Source: Malachius bipustulatus
Lineage: Eukaryota; Arthropoda; Insecta; Coleoptera; Melyridae
Assembly: GCA_910589415.1 (NCBI GenBank)
Contig: OU342635.1
Coordinates: 41,442,055 to 41,506,054 of the forward strand
DNA: 64,000 bases
Direction: 5' to 3'
In this document: one piece after another, positions 32,001-44,000 of the stretch
Layout of the letters: every line of letters starts with the position of its first letter
How positions within the stretch are numbered: the first letter of the stretch is position 1
Program-made: the position numbers and the translations under genes
The notes under the pieces: generated by a model
The model's database searches: none
Told to the model about the DNA's origin: nothing
The model's input: only the letters and a program-made list of their open reading frames with translations

Positions 32001-32030
32001 CTCAATATCAATATCAATATCATCAATATC
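32001..32030 (+). repeat. LINE 3' tail of ATATCA-type repeats
   Basis: CAATATCAATATCAATAT-type simple repeat that terminates the LINE, directly followed by the 12-bp target duplication. The second LINE copy ends with the same tail (54469-54488, inverted). Confidence 0.8.
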
Positions 32031-32042
32031 AGGACCGCACTC
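32031..32042. other. LINE target-site duplication, right copy
   Basis: AGGACCGCACTC, identical to 9660-9671. Confidence 0.8.
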
Positions 32043-35000
32043 TCAAAACTGTTTTTAAGGCCGTTTTGTGGCTTTTCCTTTCATTTGCAAAGCAAATAAA
32101 TACCTTCCGGGTGTTACTATAGGCTATAGGTATGTTCTCCACCTCTATATATATAGGTGCCATAGTGAAACTGTAGGAGCCGCGGATGTATATAATGACC
32201 GAATTAATTGTTGATTTTATTTATGTTTTATAAAAATGTCGATAAAGTGAGTGCCTATTTTATGTTGTTTTGACCTGGAATGTTTTATGTGATTTATTTA
32301 TGTAGATTATTTTATAAATAAAGGGAACAATTAATTAGATTTAAGATTTTATTTACTTTCACTTCTATTGTGTCTGTATCAATTAAGGATTCCTTTATGT
32401 GGATCTTAGACAATGGATCCTGTTCTTGTTTTTAAATCCTTGACATAATACTGATGAATGACAAGTGACAGAAGTTACTAAAAGAGGCTGCGTTCTTATT
32501 ATACATTGAACATTGACAACTGACCTAATCTAAAAAAAATCAAAAGCTGTCAGTTGTAAAGAGCAGTAGATTAAGAAGCTAAGACAAACCTCTTTGTGTC
32601 AGGGCCTACTCCAAAACGGATTAGTTTCGAACACCCTATACTAATGTGGGTAATTATTTTTTTAAATTGTAAAATATAGTTAGTTACAAAAAAGTTGATA
32701 CCTATCAAAATTCGTACAAAAATTGATATAAAAAAAATCTTAGATATTCGTAAAGGAGCCATCAACCTATAAATATAAATGACCCCTTTAAGAGGCATTC
32801 AGAAACACATCACACTACCTACTTTCAGGGTAAATTTTTTATAACACCATGAAAAATAACCGAGAACAACCTTCATGGTAAGATAACGATCTGTCTCAGG
32901 TCTTCTCTATTAAATGATGGCAGATAAATGTGCCTACGTAGATTTTTTCATTCTATTGTATAGAGAAAATAGTGTCTTCTACTCATGGAGAATTATTATT
33001 GGTCACCATCATTATTAAAAAAAAAAAATGAAAACAGTCACCATTTTTAAATATTGAAATTCAAAATTCTTCGTGCATGATTTAATAAAATTTGAAGACG
33101 ATTTCACATGTATTTATTGAAATAAAATGTAACACTTAGTAATAAAATCAAATTAATATATACATATTGATTTATAATAATAACAGAGGTTGGTACCTAC
33201 TGAAAAAAAGTACAAACGTATAAGGTCCTGCAGTTACATTTATTATTGATTTATTAAAATTCAAAAATTAACTATAATATCAATAATGCGGTGTAAGTAT
33301 TAAATTGACTATTGCCATGAAAGTGAAAAGACATAATATTACAAAAGGCACTCGAATAAATTAAATCTATTCTTAATTAATTACAATAAGTGATGAGTAA
33401 GGTAGATATTATATAAAAAGACATTTTACAAACAAACAAGCTTCATTTTATAAAAACAAATAACATAACGAACGATATCCTAGAAAATTAAATTTGTAAA
33501 CTCAACCGAGAGATCGACGAGCTTTAAAAAATCTAAATTTACTTTACCTATTATAAGTACATAGGTATAGGTAGGTAGGTGGTAGATTATATTAAGTATA
33601 TTATTGAACTTCGTCACACATTTATATACAGTTATTCAAACTTACACAAGTAAGAGTATTGACAACAATATAAAATTTTTCACTATAGGTAAGATTATGA
33701 AAAACATCATTGAAAATAGTGAATGTAGAATGTAGAACGCATTATTTATTGATCTAATAGATTTATTTTAAAGACGAGCAGGGTACCTTTTTGTTTCGTT
33801 AACAATGAAGAAGATTGAGATAAAACAATAACACCTATACTTGTAAATGTAAAGATAAGTATTAGGTTGTATGTGATATTATGATGTTAATACAATTATT
33901 ATTTAAGTGCAATAATTTGTATTTTGAAAAAAAAAATAATATATAATGAGAGTATCGTCATTAATGAATAATTGACTATTATATTATTTATCAACTGAGT
34001 TTGTATATTTTGTGAAGCAAGGTCACATCATCAAAGTACCTATACACAAGAAATCTTGATTATTTTTTATTACATTTATTATTATTATTATTATGGTATT
34101 TATAATATTATTGTCTCAAATAATCAACAGAACTCTAATTTGTAAAAATATGCAAACCGTATTATAGTAGGTAAGTGAATAAGGTAACTCGGTAAATAAT
34201 ATTGTTATGTACTCTTTATTATAATATTCCTAAATCTAAGGTTTATTGTCAATGTTTTCGTTTTATTGTCTCTATAAATAATTATTATTGTTCTTATCAA
34301 TCTAAAAATTTCTATATAAACGTAAGTATAATGATACTCGAAATGTATATCAGATTTTTTGAAAATGTATACGAGAACGAACATCTATAAATATGGAAAA
34401 TTGTATGCACAATAAATGTAAGTTGGAATAATATCTACAATCACATATTTACTTATAATAAATAATAAATGCATTACATAATTATACCAAAAAATGATTA
34501 ACTATTAATTAAAGTACCTATACATCATAGGTAGGTACGATAAAATGCAAATTAATGATGATAAAAATATTTATATGTACCTATTATACTTTAGAGCATA
34601 TATCTCAAAAAATATATAATAATCGTTCATAAAATAGGGACAACCAATTGAAACAGCAAGTATGTATTATAAGGCGAGCAATAAGCATTCACAATAGCTT
34701 TTCTTATTAGTTTACATCAACATTTTGAAACTGCTTAATATTTTTTTATCAACAAACTCATCCTATTATGATAAACAAAACACGTTTTCCCAATGTATTG
34801 TCTTGAAAGTATTATGGGCTTGTTAATTTAAAGAGTTATTAATAACAACAATAAATTCTATAATTATTATTCCTGGATCAACCTGTATGAATTAACGATA
34901 ATAGTAGATAACATTATAACATATAGAAAGTCTACAGTTAATTGCAGTTCGATGTTGATGTAATCTATTTTCCCATGCCAATTTATTGAATTTGATAATT

Positions 35001-35368
35001 CTGCCACAAAGATGAAAACTATTACAATTAGGTACCTGTTGGTGTATAAAATTATTCATTACACTTTATCATTATGAAAAGGACGTATTGATACAAAATG
35101 TGATTATTTCAACTTACAAATAAGCATATTTTATAACTATATACAGAGTGACTTACTAATAATAATTATTGTAAGTATAAGAACCTTGGGATAACTTTAT
35201 TTGACTCAATTACGTCCCTGAAAATTTATACAAATAATGTATCCATACATACCTATATAAAATCTCTCGTTTATTTATTAATATTAATGAAATTATAATA
35301 ATAATAATATAAATCTGAAACTATAAAAATAGTGTCACTATATTTTAATTATTTTTGGTACCTATATA

Positions 35369-35602
35369 AAGTTTGACCAGCGAATGTTGTCCGGTGAGAT
35401 GCCACACTGATCATGACTATTATAGATGATTCGATTTCATGAGATTTAATTCGTACAATTATTATAATAATTAATTTGATTCCTACAATAATTATAATAA
35501 TTAGTAATTAGTATTATTAATAGTATTAAATCGCTTAAAATCAAATCGTTTATAATCAGGATCAGTGTGGTATCTCATCGGACAACACTCGCTGGACAAA
35601 CT
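35369..35602. mobile_element. 234-bp MITE with about 45-bp TIRs
   Basis: The end GTTTGACCAGCGAATGTTGT at 35371 recurs inverted (ACAACACTCGCTGGACAAAC ending at 35601), with further pairing inward to GATCAGTGTGG. The centre is ATAATTATT-rich. TATA lies at or beside both ends, so the duplication may be TA or TATA. No coding capacity. Confidence 0.7.
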
Positions 35603-36097
35603 ATACATACAAAATATAAGCCAAGCACTTCTTTCAATGTCATCTTGTAGAATTATTATTGATGATAAATAATTAAAGAACGCAACTATTGTGAAAATAT
35701 TTATTAAATTGCAGAAAGAAAATCTACAATATTATTTTTATTGAGTTCATGTGAGTATTATATTTTCAAGTATTATATCTTTCAATATTAAAATCAATAA
35801 AACTCTTTTTTAAGTAACTTTGAACTTATTTAACTCTTGTTCATAAAATCCAGACATTTATTAATATTCTCCCCCATGATTGAAATTAATTACTTGAGTG
35901 CAATTCAATAATAATAAATTTTTAAGTAGGTAATTATTATCCTTATTATATGCTTTCTAATTTGCTAGTAATACTTTCTAAAATAAATATTAGAAGCAAA
36001 TAATGTCTCTCTTACTCGTTTTTTTTTAAATATTAATTAATTTAATTCCTTTAATTTCAAACATGATCAAACAGAATAATTAATTATGTATACATAT

Positions 36098-36243
36098 GCC
36101 CGTATTCACAAACGATAATTACAAAATAATTACGTAATTATTTATCTCCATCTCATTCTAATGCAAATAAACTGCATATCTCCATCTCACTCATTTAATT
36201 AATTACGTAATTATTTAGGAAATTATCGTTTGTGAATACGGGC
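36098..36243. mobile_element. 146-bp palindromic MITE, copy 2
   Basis: Same family as 11882-12028: GCCCGTATTCACAAACGATA at the left and its inverse at the right, with an almost complete hairpin. Small internal differences show this is a separate, diverged insertion. Confidence 0.85.
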
Positions 36244-39200
36244 AATAGAGTTCAAAAAGTGAAAACAGGAAGTACTTATATTTGAATAGGCAGCTGAAAT
36301 ATTTTAATTGAGAATTTACCTATGTAGCAAGGGATAGTGGAAAGATCAAAAATCTCATATTATATAAGTGTGATCATAAATGTGATAAAATTTGAACATT
36401 AATCTACATCTTTTCCAGTTGTAATACAGAAATTATAATATGCAATTCATAAAGTATATTAGCATGCCCTGGTTGCTACTGTTTAGAGAAAGGATTAATT
36501 AATTTTTTAAAGCTCTGACTGTACAATTTCAGAGCATTTTGTCACTAGTCGACTGTACAAGAGAGGAAAGTGAACGCACACCTGGAGGCAATAAAGATTT
36601 TTGGGATTTATAAAATAAGAAATTGTGCATACCTAGTAAAAAGTTTAATCCGTTTCTCTCCTTAAATTACATTTTCTGGGGACATTTCCTTGTCTAGCAC
36701 AACAAAAGGTATCAATTTTTTTATTTTGATTTTGACCTATGAAGTTTAAAAATTGAAGATAAATAAATTTAAAAAATTGTCTGATTGACAAACAAATAGA
36801 TGAGTTATGTTTATTTTATTTTTACTTTCGTGCTATTTTGCAAATATTTCTAATACTGCATAATTGTATTCGTTTTAATGATTCTTACCAAATTTAAGAG
36901 CTAATGTTCAAGTTCAAGTATAAATAATTACCTAATTCGTTTCTTCTGAGATAATGAAAAATGAAACCAATAAAGTTTAAAGCATACCAAATTAATTTTC
37001 AGCTCTAAAGTTTAAATTACATACCTTGGTATATTAAATATTGCTTTAAGATATTTGAGAAATCCTGATTATAATAATCAGTTTATTCAAATCATTAAAG
37101 TCCAATTTAGAAATAATTATTGAGATGATATCACTAAACAATACTTAGTTTTCGATTTTAAAATAAGATTTTAAGATTATTGAAAAATTTACTGTAAGGC
37201 CATGATACGATTTAAATTTTATATGGAATAATATGTTGAATCATTTTTGTTGTAAATATTGTGAATTAATGATGAAACTCGTCATTATTTTTAAATATAA
37301 AAAGGTCATACCTACTTATTCAATATAATTATTTATTCTCAGGTTTTGATTTTTTTTAACTCTCAATAACTCAAAAAAAATTGGTCAACTGTTTTAAAAT
37401 TTACTTTTGATAATACATACTTTGAACCTTCATAAAGAGAACGACATCAAATTTTTAGATTTGATTTATTTTTAGTTGGATATTGTTTTTGGAGTAACTA
37501 CGGACCATCTGGAACAGGGGTTGAGTAATTTTATTATTTTGAGCGGGTGTCACAATTAACGTACTTTTGTTTCGTTGGGGAAGCGATTTTGAAAGAAGAT
37601 CGCTGCTAAATTCTGTTAAAGTCTAAATTTCATTTTAGGTTTTGACTTTTCAGTGGGACATTTTAAATTTGGTATTAGTCTCGTACAGCCCCGTTTTGGC
37701 TAAAAATTCTATAGAACACTTCCTAAAATCATAAAAATTTAAATTTAGGTAATTACTCTACTAGTATTAGGTATACCCTCTACTTCAAAGTCTCTACGAT
37801 GCCGTTGGTTGCTTTTACCGAGGGGGTGAAAAACACCCCTTTTGGGGGGATGAAAAATTGGTTGTTAAAATTACTGTAGAAATCAATATTTCTACTTATT
37901 TTCAAGTCGTTTTTCTTCTATAAACTTTTTTTCAACAGCCAATTCTTTTTGAGTTATTTGCGATTGAAATTTCCATTTTTTACCACGTTTTTGAACCATT
38001 TTTCATGAATATCTCAAAAAGTTTGAGCTTTACCGCTAAGACCATAATAAACAAAGTTGTAGCTAATAAAAAACAAAGACAATGGTTTTGTTTATGGTTG
38101 CTCCAAACCTATTATTAACTATGTGATGGCTTATTAAAAGCCAACTTTTGCTTTTGGAGTAAAAATCGAAACTTTCAATATCAAATTATAAAAAAAATGA
38201 TGGATTTTTTTTATAAAAGCTGATAGAAAGTTTTAGATAGTGCTAGTGCTTAAAAAGACCTTCATTTTTATTTTTTATGAAAGGTCCTAGCATAAAAACT
38301 GACCGAGTTATGACGAAAATAAGATAGATGTCGAGTTTTTTCGTAGAAAAAAACGGTCAAAACAACCTTCATCAAAACCACCTCAATTGAAAATATTTGT
38401 TAGCCCTTCTACAATTCACTTCCTTAATATATACCGTTAGTAAATTCTGTGAGTTTGAACGATGAACAAGCCTTAATTTTGAAAAGATAACAATTCAAAG
38501 TCAGAATTTTTTTTTGAAATTTCTACAAAAAAGTTCGTTTTTTCAATATAAGGGCAGTTATGTAAAAATTACAAGATACTAAAAAGTTTGTTTTTTTGCC
38601 ACTGAAAATTTTCATTTAAGTTTTTTTTTCGTAAGTGTAAAATTGAGGGAGATACGGCTCTCAAAAGTAGTGGCTAGTGGTTGACTAGTACCATTTTCGA
38701 ATCTTTCAACCCTTGCCACTTTCCAGAATAAGGGTGGAAAAAATATCAATCCTACATGAGTTTGTAGGTCTTGCATTTACCTTTAAAATGCTTTTTTGAA
38801 AAATTTTCTAACATCAAAATTGAGAAAGTTATAGTCAAAAAAATCATTGAACTGTTTTTTGGAGTTTCTAAAGTTTAAATAAAGTTTAATAAAAAAAATT
38901 TAAATGCTTATTTCAATATTTATATCTAGCAGGGGTGGTTTATGGTAAGGGTTGGTGGTGGTGGAGGTTCTAACTCACGAAAAACATTAAAAAACATCAA
39001 GTTATCTCCACTGAAATTATTACAACAAAAATTGAGGCAATTAAAAGTTTCAATTTTGTTTATAATATTTCTATCGTAGCAGGGGGTACTTTTTACCCCT
39101 GAAAATATTCAACAATAAACGAAATAGCATTAAATAACATAAAGTAATCTTTACTTAACTCATTTAAACAAAATCCAAACATTTTAATGCTTTAATGTAA

Positions 39201-40562
39201 TTTTTTATTCGGCGTTGGGGAGACTTTTAAGTTTAAGTCGAGGAGCACAACCTAAATCAAAATTTTCATGCAAACCGGAGCTGTTCTTAAGTTGAAAAAA
39301 AAAACAAATTACTTTCTGTTTAAGGTAAGTGGAGATTTTATTTTATTTCAAGACAAGCCACTGAGTGTAAGAGTAAGGGTAGGGAGAACAGCAAACGGTT
39401 TTAATAAATTATTGTCCCCTAATTCAAAAATATAACTTATTGTAATTCAGATTAGTAAATTAAATTGTAATTCACTAAGCGTTATCCAAAATACGTTTTA
39501 AGACTTTCTGAATTACATTCTTTACTTTCTGAATTATAACGAATTATAACTGGAAAAGGTGTAGGTATTTAGATCAGGTCTAAACACAGTGAACAATGCT
39601 TTTCTCTAAAACATTTAGGTACTATATAAGGTACATTATTATATTTTCGGGTTCGTAATCAATCGAGTACCTACCTATCATTCCAAACCAATTAAAGGTG
39701 CTTATAATATGAACTGTTGCCTTTCATCTTTCATATCAATCATGTTCTGTTTTCATTATAAACAATCTACTTACACTTACCCTTAGGTACTTAACCATTA
39801 TTTTACACGCGCACGCATCAGCTTAGCTTTTCTATCTATCTATTATCATTATTTATGTTATAAATATAATTGGTATAATAAAATACAAAATCATTTTACA
39901 AAATATGCAAATACATATTATTATACATACATACCTAATGCATTATTGTCAGTGTTTATAAACAGCCTTACTTTTAAATATTATTATATATTAATAGTAC
40001 CAATATTATTATTATTATTGTCAATTTGTGCAAATTTTCATTAGTTGATAATGTTGGAAAAAACAGCTCCAATTACCTATTATTATTGTCGCATAATTGT
40101 ATGTTTAATATTACATTCTATTTTGGACAATTTTTCTTGAGAAATAACTAGAACACATCGTTTCTACAACAAAAATCTGATTCCTCATTATTTTGTGTAA
40201 ACATTTATTTTCCACCCAAGTGCATGGGTAAATTAGGGGGAGGTTTTCGTATATCGTAACACCATAATAGGTAGGTAGCTATTAATATATCAATTATTGT
40301 TTCCCTGACCTCTAAAACGAAAACATTTCACTATGATTTTTTTTTTTAACTAACCAACTATTAGACATATTAATTAATAATCATAATATATAGAATATCT
40401 TTCAAAAGAGAAAAGAAGGCTTACGAAAACATATTATTTACTCTCAATATATTATTTTACAACAATTAACTTACTCCCTAGAAAGTTTGATATGTGTTCA
40501 TACATGATTTTCTTGGTTTTCAGATTTCCCTTTCTTGACATTTTTTTTTTTGCTTTTTCTTT

Positions 40563-40568
40563 TTTATT
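40563..40568 (-). promoter_or_regulatory. Candidate Skeletor poly(A) signal
   Basis: AATAAA on the - strand about 345 nt after the Skeletor stop codon. Other AATAAA-like sites occur further on, so the true end of the 3' UTR is uncertain. Confidence 0.25.
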
Positions 40569-40911
40569 TCCGCTTCCAAATCGAGCAGAAATAAACGAGC
40601 GACTTCATTTTTACGAGACGTATCGCACAGAGAGTGATAGAATCCAAATCCAAGACCTTAAACTTTTGTTGCAAGGTTTTATGAACACAAAACAAGAAAA
40701 TCGAAAAATAAATAATTCAAAATCAGATTTTTATGTAGAAACGTGTAATATTGAAACCTTGCATCCGCCAGATATGAATCAATTCCCGGATATGGACGCT
40801 TGATATGCCGCGGTAACCAATGAAGACTATAATGGTAAATTGCCCCGTCATTATTGAGAAGTACATCAGTCAACAAGATGATGGATACAAATTATTATTG
40901 TCACAAGTATG

Positions 40912-41097
40912 TTAGAAAATACGTGCCCGATTGTGGATGGCTATTGCCGCCAGACTCAGCAAGCAAATGCCGGATAGGGCGAGGACCGAGACGCTCTGCG
41001 ATCCGGTCCCGTTCGTGTTTTCACCTCCGTTTTGGGGAGCCACTGTTCCGGGATCTACTACGTGAATTTTCCAACCGAGATTATTATGAGTGTAGCA
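40912..41097 (-). CDS. Skeletor: Skeletor last coding exon
   Basis: Acceptor CTATTTTTCAG, then TGC-TAC-ACT (C-Y-T-H-N-N-L-G-W-K), an N-G-T-G glycosylation-type linker, a hydrophobic stretch (V-L-A-L-S-G-I-C-L-L-S-L-A-A-I-A) and a short basic end with TAA at 40914-40912. 62 codons including the stop. It follows a phase 0 junction. Confidence 0.88.
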   Translation of the reverse strand, partial: CYTHNNLGWKIHVVDPGTVAPQNGGENTNGTGSQSVSVLALSGICLLSLAAIAIHNRARIF

Positions 41098-44000
41098 CTG
41101 AAAAATAGGGGTCATCAAGATAATAACGTGGAAAACAGCAATTGTAATAATAGTAACATTACCTGATAATAGAGCAAGTCGGGTGCATCCAAAGGGACAG
41201 TCCAATTAAGATAAGCGGGTTCACCTTCGACGCATTCGAGCCTCAGAGTTTCCATGTAATCCTTAAACGTCGCACTTTCTAGAGCCTTATCCACGCTTTT
41301 ATGAGTCCATTCGCAGTATCTTCCGGCAGCCGTCGGATAGGCGTAGCCCAGTTTGTCGTAGTCTACGCCTGCGAAAACCTGAAACCAAACTCTATAAGAA
41401 AGCCTGCTCATCAAATCGATGCGACTCACTTTTTGTTTCCTCTGATCTGTGGAGGACTTTTGTCCAAAACCTCCTTCCGGAGAATTCGTGATGTACAGAG
41501 GATGGAACCTTGCCGGATTTGTAGGATTGTCACCACCTTCGACCACGAAAGTGTAGGTTTGACCTCTTTCCACGGTGATTTCCGGAATCAAGAGATCGTT
41601 TAGGTACCAGGCGATTCCCCACGACGGCTGACCGGTTATCGGAGTGTATCCTCTTTTGCCACCGGTCGGACCTATTTTAGCGTAGAAAGTAGTCTCCCCT
41701 GAAATGAATTTAATTAAAATAAACGATTGATTCTTCAAACGTTAATCACCTATAATCTTGACAGGCGGCCACGGTTTCACTCCGCCGTCCTCCACCAAAT
41801 CTTCCAACCTCACGCTGCAGTCGTTATCGTCGTAACTTCCAAAATCGATTCTATAATCTTCCATCCATGTCTTATCGTGGATGCTGTGCGCGTTGGCCTC
41901 CTTTCTGCTGTTGAGCGGTCCGAAGGCCGCGATGATGCTGACTTCTCCTTCGGAGGGGATGGCCCGATCGTTGACGGCCTCGTTGGTCTGGAGAGGTCTG
42001 GTGTAGGTGACCGTGGTGACACCGTTGTTTCTTTCCCCGGCGATGAGCTCCACGTCGTCACGACCTCCGATGCGCGAATCGGGACACACTCCCCTTTGTC
42101 CGTCGCATTGCGCTTGGTCTGACATGTAGTAGTCTACAGCGTAGAAAGTGCGAGTCGCGGGATCGTAATAGGCGACGGTCACGTCTCCGCCTACCTGTTT
42201 GGACACGTCACGTTTGTTTTCGTTAAATCGATTTTTCAGAATAAGTAGTGCTAGTGACTTACCATTTGTGGCCTGTTGTTGAGACCGGAAATCCCAAACG
42301 CCATGTACTGATCTTCTCTTATTTTACCAGAAAGGGTTATTTCTACCATGTCACCTTTGATTTGCCATCTGACTTGTAGCCGCTTATCCAGGAATTCCCT
42401 GCAGTTTAGAGCGTACGGTGGTCTCGGCGTCGTGCTCGTCTGTTGACAATATTTCAAACAATGAGAGAAAATATTTTTCAACTGTTTTGAGACGCGGGTT
42501 AGTGCGCAAGGTTGCAATATTATAAGTGTGATGGTTTTGGAGCTTGTTCTTATAGGTTTAGGTGGGTGTCTACAATAATAATTAAGTCAGTGGGAAACAT
42601 GCGTTTTAAAAATTGTATCAATTTTGAAAAGGGGGGTAAGTAAAATTATTAGTTTCGTAGGTATAGCAGCAGAGGTGTATACTTACATTTTAATGATTAC
42701 AATTTTGCAAGAAAAAAGACAAATAGGTAATAATTGTAAATTGAAACACTTTTATTGATTGTTATATGTTTTAATTATTGTAATATGGGTGTGATTATAT
42801 CATTCAGGTATGACGAACCCATTTTCAATAAAAAAATAAAGAAATGCAAGTAAATTGTATTTTTTTTGTGTCTGATAGGTCTTGAGACAAATAAACAACT
42901 CGATGCAGTTGTTTTATTATATTTGAAACCAACCTTTTTACAAAATTGATTAAATAAATCGAATTCAAAGAAATGGAGGATCAGTTGTTGTACTTACAGG
43001 ATTGTACCACCAAGGAGGCTTTAGTAAATAAAAAATTTCAAAATTATTAAAAGTAACAATTAAAACAGCAAACAAAAGTAACAATGACAACACCAAATTA
43101 CCATAAGAGTTTCCACAATGATAAGAACAATAGAGATCGTCGCATGCTTATATAAATATTATAGTTTTGAACAGAGATTCAAGAGTATACAGGGTCAACC
43201 TTTGGGACCTGATACCATTTATACAGGCTGTCCGGAAATTATGAGCAAAAAATTAAGGGGGTGATTCTTCTTGATGAAATATTGCCAAAAGTATCTATAA
43301 TTTTTTTTCGAAAACTCATAAATAAGAAAGTTATAAGCCTCCAAAGTTGATTTTTTTAAATCAATATTTTTTTATAACTTTTTTTCTAGTGTACGGATTT
43401 TCTTAAAATTTTACACTCTTGCCACTGATGTTGCTTTACATCCTTGGTCCAAATTAGACTTGAATCCCTCGAAATCAAGTGGCCTTAACTGTCCTTGACC
43501 TTCAAGAAAGGCCTATAACTTTTTTCTTAATAACTTTTTCTGAGTTTTGAAGATGCACAATTGAAGAACATGAAGAAATATTCGGAAAAGGTCCTCTTTG
43601 TCTATCACGATAAAATGACCTGTTTCCGAGTAAGACTGTTTTAAAAATTTGCTTGCACTAAAATTGATCACCATAAATTATGATCATTCTGTAACAATAC
43701 CAAAGCATGCTTTGGAAACAGCTGCAGGGTTGCCTAGGAAACAAGACTTTTAGAAAAATTTTTGAAATTTATAATTTTACAATTAAAAAAAAAAATCATT
43801 TTTTCAAATAGCACCCTGTATATTTTTTTATTTCATTAGATTGGCAAAAAAAAACTAAACAAAATCGATGTGCATGATAAGGGAATAATATTTTTTCATT
43901 TTTAAAATAATGCTATTTCAATGAAATTTCAAAAGTCATTTTCAATCACTTTTTGCGCGTTTCTTCTGATTTCTCGAATTTTGTGTGATGACTTGTTAAT

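Larger units (their letters stand above)
9672..32030 (+). mobile_element. Non-LTR retrotransposon (LINE with RNase H), split by nested inserts
   Basis: In order: a GC-rich 5' UTR (from 9672), a short ORF1 (9887-10297), and ORF2 with AP endonuclease (10294-10548 and 12030 to about 12600), reverse transcriptase (about 12900-13236, 25906-25946, 27133-28014), RNase H and a C-terminal CCHC finger (28015-29274). A 3' UTR follows, ending in an ATATCA-type repeat tail at 32001-32030. The layout fits the I/LOA/R1 group of RNase H-bearing LINEs. The 12-bp duplication AGGACCGCACTC lies on both sides. Inserts occupy 10549-12029, 13237-25905, 25947-27124 and 29323-31972. ORF2 also has frameshifts and a nonsense codon, so this copy is dead. 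A second, 5'-truncated copy lies at 54469-55381. Confidence 0.88.
32043..40490. other. AT-rich intergenic region
   Basis: About 8.4 kb without a convincing gene between the LINE and the Skeletor 3' end. Extremely AT-rich from about 33000 to 36000, with ATAATAATTATT runs. It holds two MITEs (35369-35602 and 36098-36243). The stretch about 37500-39200 has the texture of decayed repeats (AAAGTTATAGTCAAAAA-type sentences) but no ends I could define. Confidence 0.55.

Noticed and set aside
40492..40803. 103-codon frame on the + strand
   Set aside because: It lies in the likely 3' UTR of Skeletor on the opposite strand, has a low-complexity phenylalanine-rich start and no recognisable domain.
41301..42122. 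Frames of 100 and 131 codons antisense to Skeletor
   Set aside because: They are shadows of the conserved Skeletor exons on the other strand.
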